A stretch of DNA of 64,000 nt from Clostridia bacterium. GTDB taxonomy: Bacteria > Bacillota > Clostridia > UBA1381 > UBA9506. Numbering within the stretch: position 1 is the first letter of the stretch; every line of letters begins with the position of its first letter. The notes below the pieces were generated by a model. That model ran no database searches and was not told the DNA's origin. It saw nothing but the letters and a program-made list of their open reading frames with translations. Location of the stretch: contig JAFQAZ010000001.1 in NCBI GenBank assembly GCA_017416855.1, forward strand, positions 62,001 to 126,000, written 5' to 3'. Below, one piece after another: positions 1-9,190 of this stretch. Made by a program: the position numbers and the translations under genes.

Positions 1-110
1 TGAGAACCCATAAGCGTTTAATTGACATTCTGCTGCCCACCAACAAGACAGTTGATGCTTTGATGAGAATTGAACTGCCTGCCGGTGTGGACATCGAAAT
101 GAAATATTAA
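1..110 (+). CDS. rpsJ: 30S ribosomal protein S10, C-terminal end (partial)
   Basis: Only the last 35 codons are present, in the frame beginning at base 3. They read as the S10 C-terminus, with the KRLIDI and [11 protein letters not shown] segments typical of the family, and end in TAA. S10 sits in the 30S head and also acts as NusE in antitermination. It is the first gene of the S10 operon, which fits rplC following downstream. The start lies outside the window. The 128-base spacer to rplC is longer than most gaps in this cluster. Confidence 0.95.
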   Translation, partial: RTHKRLIDILLPTNKTVDALMRIELPAGVDIEMKY

Positions 111-238
111 GCAATTCGCAAACCGGAAAGCCTTTGCCGGGTGAGTAAGGTTTGTTAAAAGGCACTGCTGCTTAGGTGGCGGGTCATGTTCTCCCGAAAG
201 GGCGAACCAATAACCATTATTTCTTAGGAGGTGCTTTT

Positions 239-871
239 GTGAAGAAAGCGATTTTAGGCAAAAAGCTCGGCATGACACAGCTTTTTGGCGAAGACGGCGT
301 TTTAATTCCCGTTACCGTCATTGAAGCCGGTCCGTGCAGAGTCATCCAGAAGAAAACCGCTGAAAACGACGGCTATGAAGCTGTTCAGATCGGTTTCGAG
401 GAGAAAAAAGAAAAACATACCAGCAAGCCTATGCAGGGTCATTTCAAAAAAGCCGGCACCGGTTATATGAGATACCTGAAGGAATTCAAGCTGGACAATG
501 CAGCTGAAATGAATGTGGGCGATGAAATCAAGGCAGACATTTTTGCTGAAGGTGATGCAGTTGATGTAACTGGCATCAGCAAAGGTAAAGGTTTTGCCGG
601 TACCATCAAACGTTGGGGAACCCATCGTGGTCCTATGACTCACGGTTCCGGTTACCACAGAGGCCCCGGTTCAATGGGCGCCTGCTCCACACCCTCCCGT
701 GTTATGAAGGGTAAGAGACTGGCAGGTCACCTGGGTGTTGAAAAGGTTACTGTTCAGAATCTGGCCATCGTTAAAATCGATGCAGAAAAGAACATCCTGG
801 CCATCCGCGGTGCTGTTCCCGGTCCTAAGGGCGGTTTAGTTGTAATTAAGAATTCTGTAAAGGCTCGCTAA
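239..871 (+). CDS. rplC: 50S ribosomal protein L3
   Basis: L3 is a 23S rRNA-binding assembly protein near the peptidyl transferase centre. The protein is 210 residues, normal for bacterial L3, and opens with the family start [15 protein letters not shown]. The central glycine-rich loop ([11 protein letters not shown], then [13 protein letters not shown]) is the extension that reaches into the ribosome core. I chose the GTG at 239 because AGGAGG lies 5-10 bases upstream. The in-frame ATG at 176 would add 21 residues with no homology and no ribosome-binding site. Confidence 0.97.
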   Translation: MKKAILGKKLGMTQLFGEDGVLIPVTVIEAGPCRVIQKKTAENDGYEAVQIGFEEKKEKHTSKPMQGHFKKAGTGYMRYLKEFKLDNAAEMNVGDEIKADIFAEGDAVDVTGISKGKGFAGTIKRWGTHRGPMTHGSGYHRGPGSMGACSTPSRVMKGKRLAGHLGVEKVTVQNLAIVKIDAEKNILAIRGAVPGPKGGLVVIKNSVKAR

Positions 872-899
872 GCGACCTGAATCGAAAGGAGGAAGTATC

Positions 900-1523
900 A
901 TGCCGAACGTGGTATTATACAATATGGAAGGCAAAGAAGTTGGCAACTACGAATTAAACGATGCTGTATTTGGTATTGAACCCAATGAAGCTGCTGTTCA
1001 TTCTACTGTTGTTGCTTATCTTGCTAATCAAAGACAAGGCACACAGAGTGCTTTGACTCGTGCTGAAGTTCGCGGCGGCGGCGCTAAACCCTGGAGACAG
1101 AAGGGCACAGGCCGTGCTAGACAGGGTTCTACCCGTGCTCCCCAGTGGACAGGCGGTGGCGTTGTATTCGCTCCGAAGCCGAGAAGCTACGCAATGAGCG
1201 TAAACAAAAAGATCCGTGCACTGGCTCTGAAATCTGTTCTGTCAGCCAAAGCTAAGGATCAGGAAATCATGGTGCTGGATGAAATTACAGTACCGGAAAT
1301 CAAAACCAAGCAGATTGCAACTATGCTTGACAATCTGAAGGTTAGCGGCAAAGCGTTAATCGTTCTGCCGGAAAAGAACGAAGCAGTATATCGCAGTGCT
1401 AAGAATATTGAGGGTGTTAAAACCAGCTTTATCGGCACACTGAATGTATATGATCTGCTCAACTGCGGCACTGTTATCATCGCTAAAGCTGCTGCTGACA
1501 AGTTAGGGGAGGTGTATGCATAA
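900..1523 (+). CDS. rplD: 50S ribosomal protein L4
   Basis: This 207-residue protein is full-length L4, which binds 23S rRNA domain I and lines the exit tunnel. The tunnel-loop signature is clear near residues 45-80: [16 protein letters not shown], then [16 protein letters not shown] good AAAGGAGG lies just upstream of the ATG. In some bacteria L4 is the autoregulator of the S10 operon, but the operon leader is outside this window, so that cannot be judged here. Its stop codon shares one base with the rplW start (TAATG), which suggests translational coupling. Confidence 0.97.
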   Translation: MPNVVLYNMEGKEVGNYELNDAVFGIEPNEAAVHSTVVAYLANQRQGTQSALTRAEVRGGGAKPWRQKGTGRARQGSTRAPQWTGGGVVFAPKPRSYAMSVNKKIRALALKSVLSAKAKDQEIMVLDEITVPEIKTKQIATMLDNLKVSGKALIVLPEKNEAVYRSAKNIEGVKTSFIGTLNVYDLLNCGTVIIAKAAADKLGEVYA

Positions 1524-1816
1524 TGACATATGCACATGATATTATCATCAGACCGATCATTTCCGAACAGAGCATGGATCAGCTGGCTGAAAAGAAATAC
1601 ACCTTCGAGGTGAAGAAGTCAGCTAACAAAATCGAAATCAAAAAAGCGATTGAAGAAATTTTCGGTGTGAAAGTTGAAAGCGTTAACACGCTGAACATGA
1701 TGGGCAAAATGAAGCGCATGGGTCGCTATGAAGGCAGAAGAGCAAGCTGGAAAAAAGCTATCGTTAAGCTCACTGCTGACAGCAAAACCATCGAATTCTT
1801 CGAAGGCATGGCGTAA
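1523..1816 (+). CDS. rplW: 50S ribosomal protein L23
   Basis: L23 (97 residues) lies at the polypeptide exit site and docks SRP and trigger factor. The family opening ([13 protein letters not shown]) and the [25 protein letters not shown] core are present. It overlaps rplD by one base. Length and order match Firmicute S10 operons. Confidence 0.96.
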   Translation: MTYAHDIIIRPIISEQSMDQLAEKKYTFEVKKSANKIEIKKAIEEIFGVKVESVNTLNMMGKMKRMGRYEGRRASWKKAIVKLTADSKTIEFFEGMA

Positions 1817-1849
1817 GCCCACATTATTTTAGTATAGGAGGAAAAAAGG

Positions 1850-2683
1850 ATGCCTACAAAAAAGTTTAATCCTACCTCTCCTGCCAGAAGACATATGACT
1901 GTTTCCGACTTTGCGGAAATCACCAAGAGTGAGCCTGAACGCTCCCTGCTGGTGCCCCTTTCCAAGAACGGCGGTCGAAACAGCTATGGTAGAATCACTG
2001 TACGGCACAGAGGTGGCGGTAATAAGAGAAAGTACAGAATCATTGACTTCAAGAGAAATAAGGTTGGCGCAGCTACCGTAATCGGTATTGAATACGATCC
2101 GAACCGCTCCGCTAACATCGCTTTGGTACAGTATGAGGATGGCGAAAAACGTTACTTCTTAGCTCCCCTGGGCGTAACCGACGGCAACGTACTGGTTACT
2201 GATCCCAACGGTGCTGACATTAAGCCTGGTAACGCAATGCAGATTCAGTTCATCCCTGTTGGTACCTTAATCCACAACATCGAACTGATGCCCGGCAAGG
2301 GCGGCCAGTTAGTCCGCAGTGCGGGCGGTGCTGCTCAGCTGATGGCAAAAGAAGATAAATATGCTCAGGTTAGACTGCCGTCCGGCGAAGTTCGCTATGT
2401 AAGACTGAACTGCATGGCAACCATCGGTCAGGTTGGTAACTTAGAACATGAAAACATTTCTATCGGTAAAGCTGGTAGAAAACGTCATATGGGTATTCGT
2501 CCTACTGTCAGAGGTTCTGTTATGAACCCGAATGACCATCCCCACGGTGGTGGTGAAGGCCGTTCACCCATCGGTCGTCCCGGACCTGTTACCCCTTGGG
2601 GCAAACCGGCACTGGGTCTTAAGACCAGAAAGAAAAAGAATGTTAATGATAAGTTCATCGTTAAACGTCGCGGCACTCGTTAA
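1850..2683 (+). CDS. rplB: 50S ribosomal protein L2
   Basis: L2 (277 residues) is a primary 23S rRNA-binding protein needed for subunit joining and peptidyl transferase activity. Its N-terminal OB-like domain ([17 protein letters not shown]) and the C-terminal loop with the conserved histidine segment ([27 protein letters not shown]) are intact. A strong AGGAGG precedes the ATG. The 70-base spacer to rpsS contains a GC-rich hairpin. Confidence 0.98.
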   Translation: MPTKKFNPTSPARRHMTVSDFAEITKSEPERSLLVPLSKNGGRNSYGRITVRHRGGGNKRKYRIIDFKRNKVGAATVIGIEYDPNRSANIALVQYEDGEKRYFLAPLGVTDGNVLVTDPNGADIKPGNAMQIQFIPVGTLIHNIELMPGKGGQLVRSAGGAAQLMAKEDKYAQVRLPSGEVRYVRLNCMATIGQVGNLEHENISIGKAGRKRHMGIRPTVRGSVMNPNDHPHGGGEGRSPIGRPGPVTPWGKPALGLKTRKKKNVNDKFIVKRRGTR

Positions 2684-2701
2684 TCGTGTCGGACAATGCT
2701 G

Positions 2702-2723
2702 CCGGGTCGCCTAGCGGCCCCGG
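2702..2723 (+). other. Intercistronic GC-rich hairpin, rplB-rpsS
   Basis: CCGGG at 2702-2706 can pair with CCCGG at 2719-2723 across a 12-base loop. No T-run follows, so it is not an intrinsic terminator. It may affect mRNA processing or coupling. This is a structure seen by eye, without energy calculation. Confidence 0.4.
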
Positions 2724-2753
2724 TAAGCCAATTTGGTCAAAGGAGGAATTAGA

Positions 2754-3032
2754 ATGGGCAGATCGGTTAAAAAGGGACCTTTCGTTGCAGAAAGCCTGAT
2801 TAAAAAGATTGTTGCTATGAACGAGTCCGGCGACAAAAAGGTTGTTAAGACTTGGTCAAGAAGTTCTACCATTTTCCCTGAAATGGTAGGTCATACAATT
2901 GCTGTTCACGACGGCAGAAAGCATGTTCCGGTATTTGTATCTGAAGATATGGTTGGTCATAAGCTTGGCGAATTCGCCCCGACCAGAACCTATAAAGGCC
3001 ATGCCGGCAACAAAACATCAGGCGTTAAATAA
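2754..3032 (+). CDS. rpsS: 30S ribosomal protein S19
   Basis: S19 (92 residues) sits in the 30S head and contacts S13. The family start [10 protein letters not shown] and the core [22 protein letters not shown] are clear. I use the ATG at 2754 because AAAGGAGG lies at optimal spacing and homologues begin MGRS. The ATG at 2733 would add a non-homologous heptapeptide. Confidence 0.97.
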   Translation: MGRSVKKGPFVAESLIKKIVAMNESGDKKVVKTWSRSSTIFPEMVGHTIAVHDGRKHVPVFVSEDMVGHKLGEFAPTRTYKGHAGNKTSGVK

Positions 3033-3061
3033 AATTTCCTTGTAGGAAAGGAGGAATCTTT

Positions 3062-3397
3062 GTGGAAGCCAGAGCAAAACTGAGCTATGCACGTATTTCA
3101 TCTAGAAAAGTTAAGATTGTGATAGATTTAATCAGAAACAAGCCCGTAGGTGTTGCACTGGGTATTTTAAAGAACACCCCGAAAGCAGCCAGCGAGCCAG
3201 TAGAGAAGCTGTTAAAATCAGCTATTGCCAACGCAGAGAACAACCACAACATGGATGTTAACAGCCTCTATGTTGCAGAAATCTTTGCTTGCCAGGGTCC
3301 GACCTTAAAAAGAGTTCGTCCCAGAGCACAGGGCAGAGCATTCCGTATTAGAAAACGGACTTCTCACATCACAATTGTTTTGAAGGAAAAGGAATAA
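3062..3397 (+). CDS. rplV: 50S ribosomal protein L22
   Basis: L22 (111 residues) lines the nascent peptide tunnel; its long beta-hairpin loop is the site of macrolide-resistance mutations. The family features [20 protein letters not shown] and the hairpin [20 protein letters not shown] are present. Translation starts at GTG 3062, preceded by AAAGGAGG. Confidence 0.96.
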   Translation: MEARAKLSYARISSRKVKIVIDLIRNKPVGVALGILKNTPKAASEPVEKLLKSAIANAENNHNMDVNSLYVAEIFACQGPTLKRVRPRAQGRAFRIRKRTSHITIVLKEKE

Positions 3398-3419
3398 GAA
3401 AAAGAAGGAGGTAAGTAGC

Positions 3420-4088
3420 TTGGGTCAGAAAGTTAATCCCCACGGTTTAAGAGTCGGTATCATCAAAGACTGGGATTCCAGATGGTTTGCACAGGACTCA
3501 CAGTTTGGTGATCTGTTAGTAGAAGACTACAATATCAGAAAGTTCTTAAAGAAAAAGTTATTCGCAGCTGGCGTTGCTAAGGTTGAAATCGAACGTACTG
3601 CAAAACGTATTAAGATTAACATCTTTGCAGCAAAACCCGGTATCATCATTGGTCGCGGCGGTAGCGAAATCGAAAAGATTAAAAAGGAATTAGAAACCTT
3701 AACCGGCAAAAATATTGCGCTGAACATTGAAGAGGTTAAACACCCCGATGTTGATGCACAGTTAGTAGCCGAAAACATTGCAGCACAGCTTGAAAAGAGA
3801 ATCTCTTTCAGAAAAGCTATGAAGTCCTGCATGGGCCGTGCTATGAAGCTGGGTGCTAAAGGTATCAAAACCAGCTGTGCAGGTCGTTTAGGCGGTGCTG
3901 AAATCGCAAGAACTGAGCACTACCATGAAGGTACTATTCCGCTGCAGACTTTGCGTGCCGATATTGACTACGGTTTCTGGGAAGCCAACACAACCTATGG
4001 TAAAATCGGCGTAAAGGTTTGGATTTATAAAGGAGAAATTCTTCCCGAAAGCAAGAAGAGTCAGAAACCTGCTGCTGCAAAAGCGTGA
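3420..4088 (+). CDS. rpsC: 30S ribosomal protein S3
   Basis: S3 (222 residues) forms part of the mRNA entry channel. The start [24 protein letters not shown], a KH domain with the GXXG-type loop ([18 protein letters not shown]) and the C-terminal [20 protein letters not shown] segment are all intact. Initiation is at TTG 3420, after AAGGAGG; it is one of several non-ATG starts in this cluster. Confidence 0.97.
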   Translation: MGQKVNPHGLRVGIIKDWDSRWFAQDSQFGDLLVEDYNIRKFLKKKLFAAGVAKVEIERTAKRIKINIFAAKPGIIIGRGGSEIEKIKKELETLTGKNIALNIEEVKHPDVDAQLVAENIAAQLEKRISFRKAMKSCMGRAMKLGAKGIKTSCAGRLGGAEIARTEHYHEGTIPLQTLRADIDYGFWEANTTYGKIGVKVWIYKGEILPESKKSQKPAAAKA

Positions 4089-4127
4089 GCAAGCAGATTT
4101 GATTCTGAAAGAAAGGAATGAAAAAGC

Positions 4128-4553
4128 ATGTTATTGCCTAAAAGAGTGAAATACAGAAGAGTCATGCGTGGCAGAATGACAGGCAAAGCAACCCGTGGTA
4201 ACACCGTAACTTACGGTGAATACGGTTTGCAGGCTCAGAGCCCTGCCTGGATCACCTCAAATCAGATTGAGGCTGCTCGTATTGCCATGACCCGTTACAT
4301 CAAGAGAGGCGGACAGGTCTGGATTAAGATTTTCCCGGATAAGCCCATCACCGAAAAACCGGCTGAAACCCGTATGGGTAGCGGTAAAGGTTCACCGGAA
4401 TACTGGGTAGCTGTCGTTAAGCCCGGACGGGTTATGTTCGAGATCGGTGGCGTTTCCGAGGAGGTAGCAAGAGAGGCTATGCGTCTCGCGGCTCACAAGC
4501 TGCCTGTTAAATGCAAGTTCGTAACGCGCGCCGAAAATAAAGAGGAGGCGTAA
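4128..4553 (+). CDS. rplP: 50S ribosomal protein L16
   Basis: L16 (141 residues) organises the A-site region of the 50S subunit. It begins [11 protein letters not shown] and carries the conserved [22 protein letters not shown] and [21 protein letters not shown] segments. The gap to rpmC is only 5 bases, and the rpmC ribosome-binding site lies inside this coding end, so the two are probably coupled. Confidence 0.97.
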   Translation: MLLPKRVKYRRVMRGRMTGKATRGNTVTYGEYGLQAQSPAWITSNQIEAARIAMTRYIKRGGQVWIKIFPDKPITEKPAETRMGSGKGSPEYWVAVVKPGRVMFEIGGVSEEVAREAMRLAAHKLPVKCKFVTRAENKEEA

Positions 4554-4558
4554 GCATA

Positions 4559-4762
4559 ATGAAGGTTACAGAAATTCGCGATTTTACAAATCAAGAGCTT
4601 GAAAGCAATTTAGCTGACCTGAAAAAAGAATTGTTTAACCTGCGTTTCCAGAACGCCACGAATCAGCTGGAAAACCCCATGCGAATCGTTGAGGTTAAGA
4701 AGACAATTGCCAGAATTAAAACCGTTTTAGCGGAAAGAAAGCTGGAAGAAAAGGCTAACTAA
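4559..4762 (+). CDS. rpmC: 50S ribosomal protein L29
   Basis: L29 is a 67-residue helical-hairpin protein next to L23 at the tunnel exit, where trigger factor docks. The family motif [20 protein letters not shown] followed by [19 protein letters not shown] is present. It overlaps nothing and follows rplP by 5 bases. Confidence 0.95.
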   Translation: MKVTEIRDFTNQELESNLADLKKELFNLRFQNATNQLENPMRIVEVKKTIARIKTVLAERKLEEKAN

Positions 4763-4790
4763 TTGCAGTTAAGCGGAAAGGAGTGAAATC

Positions 4791-5045
4791 ATGGAACGTA
4801 ATTTCAGAAAACAGAGAACCGGTAAGGTTGTCAGCGACAAAATGGATAAAACCATCGTTGTTGCGATTGAATATAACGTGAAGCACCCGCTTTACGGTAA
4901 GATTGTAAAACGTACCTACAAACTCAAAGCCCATGACGAAAACAATGAATGCCGCATCGGCGATCGCGTTCGCGTAATGGAGACCAGACCCCTTTCTAAG
5001 GATAAGAGATGGAGACTGGTTGAGATTGTAGAAAAAGTTAAGTAA
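4791..5045 (+). CDS. rpsQ: 30S ribosomal protein S17
   Basis: S17 (84 residues) is an OB-fold primary 16S rRNA-binding protein. The opening [20 protein letters not shown] and the [29 protein letters not shown] core fit the family throughout. It is normal in length, and GGAAAGGAG precedes the ATG. Confidence 0.96.
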   Translation: MERNFRKQRTGKVVSDKMDKTIVVAIEYNVKHPLYGKIVKRTYKLKAHDENNECRIGDRVRVMETRPLSKDKRWRLVEIVEKVK

Positions 5046-5082
5046 GATTGCTTAACGGATACTAAATAAGGAGGAAACCGAA

Positions 5083-5451
5083 ATGATTCAACAGCAAACG
5101 CTTTTGAAGGTTGCAGACAACACCGGTGCTAAAGAGCTCATGTGTATCCGTGTTTTAGGCGGTTCTAAGAGAAGATATGCAGCAATTGGTGATGTTGTGG
5201 TCGCTTCCGTTAAAAAGGCAACACCCGGCGGTGTTGTTAAAAAAGGCGACGTTGTCAAAGCTGTTATCGTCAGATCTGCCAGCGGCGTGAGACGTAACGA
5301 TGGTACCTACATCAAGTTTGACGAAAATGCAGCCGTTATTATAAGAGAAGATAAAAATCCTAGAGGAACCCGTATTTTTGGGCCCGTAGCAAGAGAACTT
5401 CGTGAAAAAGAATATATGAAGATTCTCTCTCTGGCTCCCGAGGTGCTGTAA
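5083..5451 (+). CDS. rplN: 50S ribosomal protein L14
   Basis: L14 (122 residues) forms part of the intersubunit face and contacts L19 and ribosome silencing factor RsfS. It starts [27 protein letters not shown] and ends with [20 protein letters not shown], both diagnostic. AAGGAGG precedes the ATG. It follows rpsQ by 37 bases. Confidence 0.97.
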   Translation: MIQQQTLLKVADNTGAKELMCIRVLGGSKRRYAAIGDVVVASVKKATPGGVVKKGDVVKAVIVRSASGVRRNDGTYIKFDENAAVIIREDKNPRGTRIFGPVARELREKEYMKILSLAPEVL

Positions 5452-5468
5452 GGAGGAGGAACGCTAAC

Positions 5469-5792
5469 ATGGCTAAAATGCATATTAAATCCGGCGACGA
5501 AGTCATCGTTATTTCCGGTAAGGATAAAGGCAAAAAGGGCAAAGTTTTAAGCGTGTTCCCGGAAAAAGGTAAGGCAATTGTTGAAGGCGTTGCAATCGCA
5601 ACCAAACATCAAAAGCCCCGCCGTGCCGGCGAACCCGGAGGCATTATCAAGCAGGAATCTGCTATCGATGCTTCCAACCTGATGAACATCTGCTCTAAAT
5701 GCGGCAAGCCTGCTCGTGTAGGCCGCAAGGTTTTAGAAAACGGTGACAAAATCAGATATTGCAAAAAGTGCAATGAAGTTTTCAGCGACTAA
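5469..5792 (+). CDS. rplX: 50S ribosomal protein L24 with C-terminal zinc ribbon
   Basis: L24 (107 residues) starts 50S assembly by binding the 5' end of 23S rRNA. The N-terminal KOW/SH3 domain (SGDEVIVISGKDKGKKGKV) is standard. The C-terminal part contains two CxxC pairs (C75/C78 and C98/C101) that can form a zinc ribbon. Many L24 proteins lack these cysteines, while some Clostridia keep them. Zinc binding is inferred, not shown. Confidence 0.96.
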   Translation: MAKMHIKSGDEVIVISGKDKGKKGKVLSVFPEKGKAIVEGVAIATKHQKPRRAGEPGGIIKQESAIDASNLMNICSKCGKPARVGRKVLENGDKIRYCKKCNEVFSD

Positions 5793-5820
5793 TTGATAAG
5801 AAAAGGAGGTTTACAAGCTG

Positions 5821-6363
5821 ATGTCTAGAATGCAGGATAAATATACCGGCGAGGTTGCACCGGCTTTAATGGAGAAATTTGGTTACAAAAGCACGATGCA
5901 GATTCCAAAGCTGGAAAAAATCGTGATTAATATCGGCTTGGGCGAAGCAAAGGAAAATGCTAAGGCGTTAGACAGCGCGGTTGAAGATCTGGCAGCTATT
6001 ACCGGTCAGAAGCCCGTTATCACCAAGGCTAAGAAGTCCGTTGCTGCGTTTAAAGTCAGAGAAGGCATGAATATCGGCTGCAAGGTAACACTGCGCGGCA
6101 AAAAGATGTATGAGTTCTTAGACAGACTCTTTTCCGTGGCTCTGCCTCGTGTAAGAGACTTCAGAGGTATCAACCCCGATTCCTTTGACGGACGCGGAAA
6201 TTACTCACTGGGTATTAAGGAACAGCTTATTTTCCCGGAAATAGATTATGATAAGATTGATAAGATCAGAGGTATGGACATTATTGTCGTAACCACAGCC
6301 AAGACCGACGAAGAAGCAAGAGAACTGCTCAGTTTAATGGGCGCTCCCTTTGCCAGCCGGTAA
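5821..6363 (+). CDS. rplE: 50S ribosomal protein L5
   Basis: L5 (180 residues) binds 5S rRNA and forms the B1b bridge to the 30S head. The conserved [37 protein letters not shown] and [24 protein letters not shown] segments are all present. AAAGGAGG lies upstream of the ATG. Confidence 0.97.
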   Translation: MSRMQDKYTGEVAPALMEKFGYKSTMQIPKLEKIVINIGLGEAKENAKALDSAVEDLAAITGQKPVITKAKKSVAAFKVREGMNIGCKVTLRGKKMYEFLDRLFSVALPRVRDFRGINPDSFDGRGNYSLGIKEQLIFPEIDYDKIDKIRGMDIIVVTTAKTDEEARELLSLMGAPFASR

Positions 6364-6388
6364 GCTCTGATTGTGAAGGAGGAGAATC

Positions 6389-6574
6389 ATGGCTAAAAAA
6401 TCTATGGTTAACAAACAGCAGAGAACGCCTAAGTTCAGCACCAGAGCGTATAACCGTTGCAAAATCTGCGGACGTCCCCATGCTTACTTGAGAAAGTATG
6501 GAATCTGCCGTATTTGCTTCAGAGAACTGGCTTATAAAGGCCAGATCCCCGGTGTGAAAAAGGCCAGCTGGTAA
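6389..6574 (+). CDS. rpsN: 30S ribosomal protein S14, zinc-binding type
   Basis: This short 61-residue S14 is the zinc-dependent (C+, type Z) form. Two CxxC pairs (C24/C27 and C40/C43) surround the [11 protein letters not shown] loop. S14 works in the 30S head next to S3 and S19. Some Firmicutes also encode a zinc-free paralogue under Zur control; none is visible here. Confidence 0.97.
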   Translation: MAKKSMVNKQQRTPKFSTRAYNRCKICGRPHAYLRKYGICRICFRELAYKGQIPGVKKASW

Positions 6575-6599
6575 AAGAAATTGGAAGGAGGCTAAAATC

Positions 6600-6995
6600 A
6601 TGCAAGTGACCGATCCTATCGCGGATATGCTCACCAGAATCCGTAACGCAAACTCCGCACGGCACGAAACGGTTGATGTGCCCGCCTCTAACATGAAGAA
6701 GGCTATTGCGGCCATTCTGCTTGAGGAAGGGTATATAAAGAACTATCAGGTTATTGAAGACGGTAAACAGGGCATCATCAGAATCGCTCTGAAATATGTT
6801 GGAAAAGAAAAGGTTATCTCCGGTTTGCAGAGAGTATCCAAGCCGGGTCTCAGAATTTACAAAAATACTGAGGAACTGCCTAAAGTATTAAAAGGTTTAG
6901 GTATTGCCATCATTTCCACATCTAAAGGAATCATGACCGATAAAAAGGCAAGGCAGGAAAACGTCGGTGGCGAGGTCCTGGCCTTTGTCTGGTAA
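6600..6995 (+). CDS. rpsH: 30S ribosomal protein S8
   Basis: S8 (131 residues) binds 16S rRNA helix 21; in E. coli it is also the repressor of the spc operon. It begins with [18 protein letters not shown] and ends with the diagnostic [35 protein letters not shown] precedes the ATG. Nothing here shows whether it autoregulates in this organism. Confidence 0.97.
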   Translation: MQVTDPIADMLTRIRNANSARHETVDVPASNMKKAIAAILLEEGYIKNYQVIEDGKQGIIRIALKYVGKEKVISGLQRVSKPGLRIYKNTEELPKVLKGLGIAIISTSKGIMTDKKARQENVGGEVLAFVW

Positions 6996-7016
6996 AAACT
7001 AGGGAGGTATCAGAGA

Positions 7017-7562
7017 ATGTCCAGAATTGGTAGAATGCCGATTACGGTCCCCAGTGGTGTTGAGATCACCATCGGTGCTGGCAATGCAGTTACCGTTAAG
7101 GGTCCGAAAGGTACATTAACAAAGAATTTACATCCTGATATGATTATCAAGAAGGAAGATGGCGTAATCGTTATCGAAAGACCTTCTGAAATTAAAATGC
7201 ACAAGGCTCTTCATGGTCTGACTCGTACACTTTTAAACAATATGGTTATTGGTGTTACCGAAGGCTATGAAAAAACCTTGGAAGTTAACGGCGTTGGTTA
7301 CAGAGTTCAGCTGCAGGGCAAAAATCTGCTGATGAACCTGGGCTATTCCCATCCTGTTGAAATGGTTCCCGTTGAAGGTATTACCATTGAGGTTCCGAAC
7401 CCCAATACCATCATCATCAAGGGTACCGACAAGCAGGTTGTTGGTGAATTTGCCGCTAAGGTAAGAGAAAAGAGACTGCCTGAACCTTACAAGGGCAAAG
7501 GTATCAAATACTCTTACGAGCATATCAGACGTAAAGAAGGTAAAGCCGGCGGTAAGAAATAA
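7017..7562 (+). CDS. rplF: 50S ribosomal protein L6
   Basis: L6 (181 residues) has two repeated RNA-binding domains near the GTPase-associated centre. The start SRIGRMPITVPSGVEI and the C-terminal LPEPYKGKGIKYSYEHIRRKEGKAG motif are typical. AGGGAGG precedes the ATG. The following 86-base gap to rplR is one of the longer ones in the spc section. Confidence 0.97.
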   Translation: MSRIGRMPITVPSGVEITIGAGNAVTVKGPKGTLTKNLHPDMIIKKEDGVIVIERPSEIKMHKALHGLTRTLLNNMVIGVTEGYEKTLEVNGVGYRVQLQGKNLLMNLGYSHPVEMVPVEGITIEVPNPNTIIIKGTDKQVVGEFAAKVREKRLPEPYKGKGIKYSYEHIRRKEGKAGGKK

Positions 7563-7648
7563 TAACCCGCAGGTAAGCCTGGAATTTAGAAAAATAATAA
7601 TTCCTAAGCATGGCAAAATCCATGCAGCATAAAAAAGGAGTGAACAAA

Positions 7649-8011
7649 GTGATTAAGAAGCCTGTCAGCAATGTTGCAAGACTCAGAAGACATAAAAGAG
7701 TTCGTAAGCTGATCAGCGGAACACCCGAACGTCCCAGACTGAACGTGTTCAGAAGCTTAAAGCACATTTACGCACAGATTATAGACGATACAAAAGGCGT
7801 AACACTGGTTTCCGCATCTACCTTGGACAAAGAGCTCAAGGAAAATTACGGCGGTAACAAGGAAGCAGCAAGAGCAGTTGGTAAACTGGTTGCTCAGAGA
7901 GCTGTAGAAGCCGGTATCAAATCGGTAGTTTTTGACCGTGGTGGTTACATTTACCACGGACGTGTTCAGGAATTAGCCGAAGGCGCCCGTGAAGGCGGCC
8001 TGGAATTTTAA
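7649..8011 (+). CDS. rplR: 50S ribosomal protein L18
   Basis: L18 (120 residues) binds 5S rRNA together with L5. The family pattern [37 protein letters not shown] is complete. I start at GTG 7649 because AAAAAAGGAG lies 8 bases upstream and the resulting length matches homologues. The upstream ATG at 7610 would add 13 unrelated residues and read through that ribosome-binding site. Confidence 0.95.
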   Translation: MIKKPVSNVARLRRHKRVRKLISGTPERPRLNVFRSLKHIYAQIIDDTKGVTLVSASTLDKELKENYGGNKEAARAVGKLVAQRAVEAGIKSVVFDRGGYIYHGRVQELAEGAREGGLEF

Positions 8012-8029
8012 GAAAAGGAGGAAACCAGT

Positions 8030-8533
8030 TTGGCTCAGTTAATAGATGCAAGCGTTTTGGATATTAAAGAGAAAGTCGTTAAGCTCAGCCGTGTAGCTAA
8101 GACCGTAAAAGGTGGTCGTAGCATGCGTTTTTCTGCATTGGTTGTTGTTGGTGACGAGAACGGCCATGTAGGTTGCGGCACCGGTAAGGCAATCGAAATT
8201 CCCGAAGCAATCCGTAAGGGTATTGAAGATGCTAAAAAGAACATGATTAAGGTTAACTTAACCGGTACGACTATTCCTCATGAAACCATCGGCGAATTCG
8301 GTGCAGGCAGAATTTTATTAAAACCTGCTGCTCCCGGTACCGGTGTTATCGCAGGCGGCGCTGCCAGAGCAGTTGTTGAGCTTGCCGGTATTCATGATAT
8401 CAGAACGAAGTCTCTTCGTTCAAACAATGCACGCAATGTGGTAAAAGCTACCATTGCCGGATTAGCCTCCTTGAAGGATGCCGGTGAAGTAGCACAGCTG
8501 CGTGGCAAATCCAAGGAAGACTTAGTAGATTAA
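8030..8533 (+). CDS. rpsE: 30S ribosomal protein S5
   Basis: S5 (167 residues) is important for decoding fidelity and mRNA entry. The double-stranded RNA-binding-like N-domain ([30 protein letters not shown]) and the C-terminal [33 protein letters not shown] segment are intact. Initiation is at TTG 8030 behind AAAAGGAGG. Confidence 0.97.
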   Translation: MAQLIDASVLDIKEKVVKLSRVAKTVKGGRSMRFSALVVVGDENGHVGCGTGKAIEIPEAIRKGIEDAKKNMIKVNLTGTTIPHETIGEFGAGRILLKPAAPGTGVIAGGAARAVVELAGIHDIRTKSLRSNNARNVVKATIAGLASLKDAGEVAQLRGKSKEDLVD

Positions 8534-8547
8534 GGAGGTACGGTATT

Positions 8548-8727
8548 ATGGCTATGCTTAAGGTGAAGCTTGTTAAAAGCACCATCGGCAGAAAGAAAGA
8601 CCATATTGCTACGGTACACGCTCTGGGTCTGAAGAAGATCCGGGATGAGAAAGAACACCAGGACAATGCTGCAATTCGCGGTATGATTGCCAAGGTGGGC
8701 TATATGCTCGAGGTAGAAGAAATATAG
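8548..8727 (+). CDS. rpmD: 50S ribosomal protein L30
   Basis: This 59-residue ORF, too short for many gene callers, encodes L30. It begins [19 protein letters not shown] and contains the family [10 protein letters not shown] segment, ending [17 protein letters not shown] precedes the ATG. It lies between rpsE and rplO exactly as in other Firmicutes. Confidence 0.95.
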   Translation: MAMLKVKLVKSTIGRKKDHIATVHALGLKKIRDEKEHQDNAAIRGMIAKVGYMLEVEEI

Positions 8728-8746
8728 TTTAAGGAGGTGCTTTTCA

Positions 8747-9190
8747 ATGAAACTGAACGAATTAAAGCCGGCAGAAGGCTCCAAAAAAGCAGCGTTCAGA
8801 GTTGGCCGTGGTCACGGTTCCGGTAACGGTAAAACCGCTGGCAGAGGTCACAAAGGTCAGAATGCCCGCTCCGGCGGTGGCGTTAGACCCGGTTTTGAAG
8901 GCGGACAGATGCCTCTTTACAGACGTCTGCCGAAGAAAGGCTTTACAAATATTTTTGCAAAATTTTATGCTCAGATCAATGTATCTGATTTGAACAAATT
9001 TGCTGACGGTACTGAAGTTACAGCTGAAGTACTGAAGGCTGAAGGAATCGTTAAAAAGTTGTATGACGGTGTTGTTGTTTTAGGCCGTGGTGATTTAACG
9101 GCTAAGAATCTGACCGTTAAGGCAGCTCGTTTCTCTGCAACTGCGGCGGAAAAAATCGCAAACGCCGGAGGAAAGGCGGAGGTGGTTTAA
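8747..9190 (+). CDS. rplO: 50S ribosomal protein L15
   Basis: L15 (147 residues) is a late-assembly 50S protein. The glycine-rich N-terminus ([26 protein letters not shown], then [20 protein letters not shown]) is unmistakable. Its TAA directly abuts the secY ATG, and the secY ribosome-binding site (GGAGG) is inside the last rplO codons, so translation of SecY is probably coupled to L15. Confidence 0.97.
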   Translation: MKLNELKPAEGSKKAAFRVGRGHGSGNGKTAGRGHKGQNARSGGGVRPGFEGGQMPLYRRLPKKGFTNIFAKFYAQINVSDLNKFADGTEVTAEVLKAEGIVKKLYDGVVVLGRGDLTAKNLTVKAARFSATAAEKIANAGGKAEVV

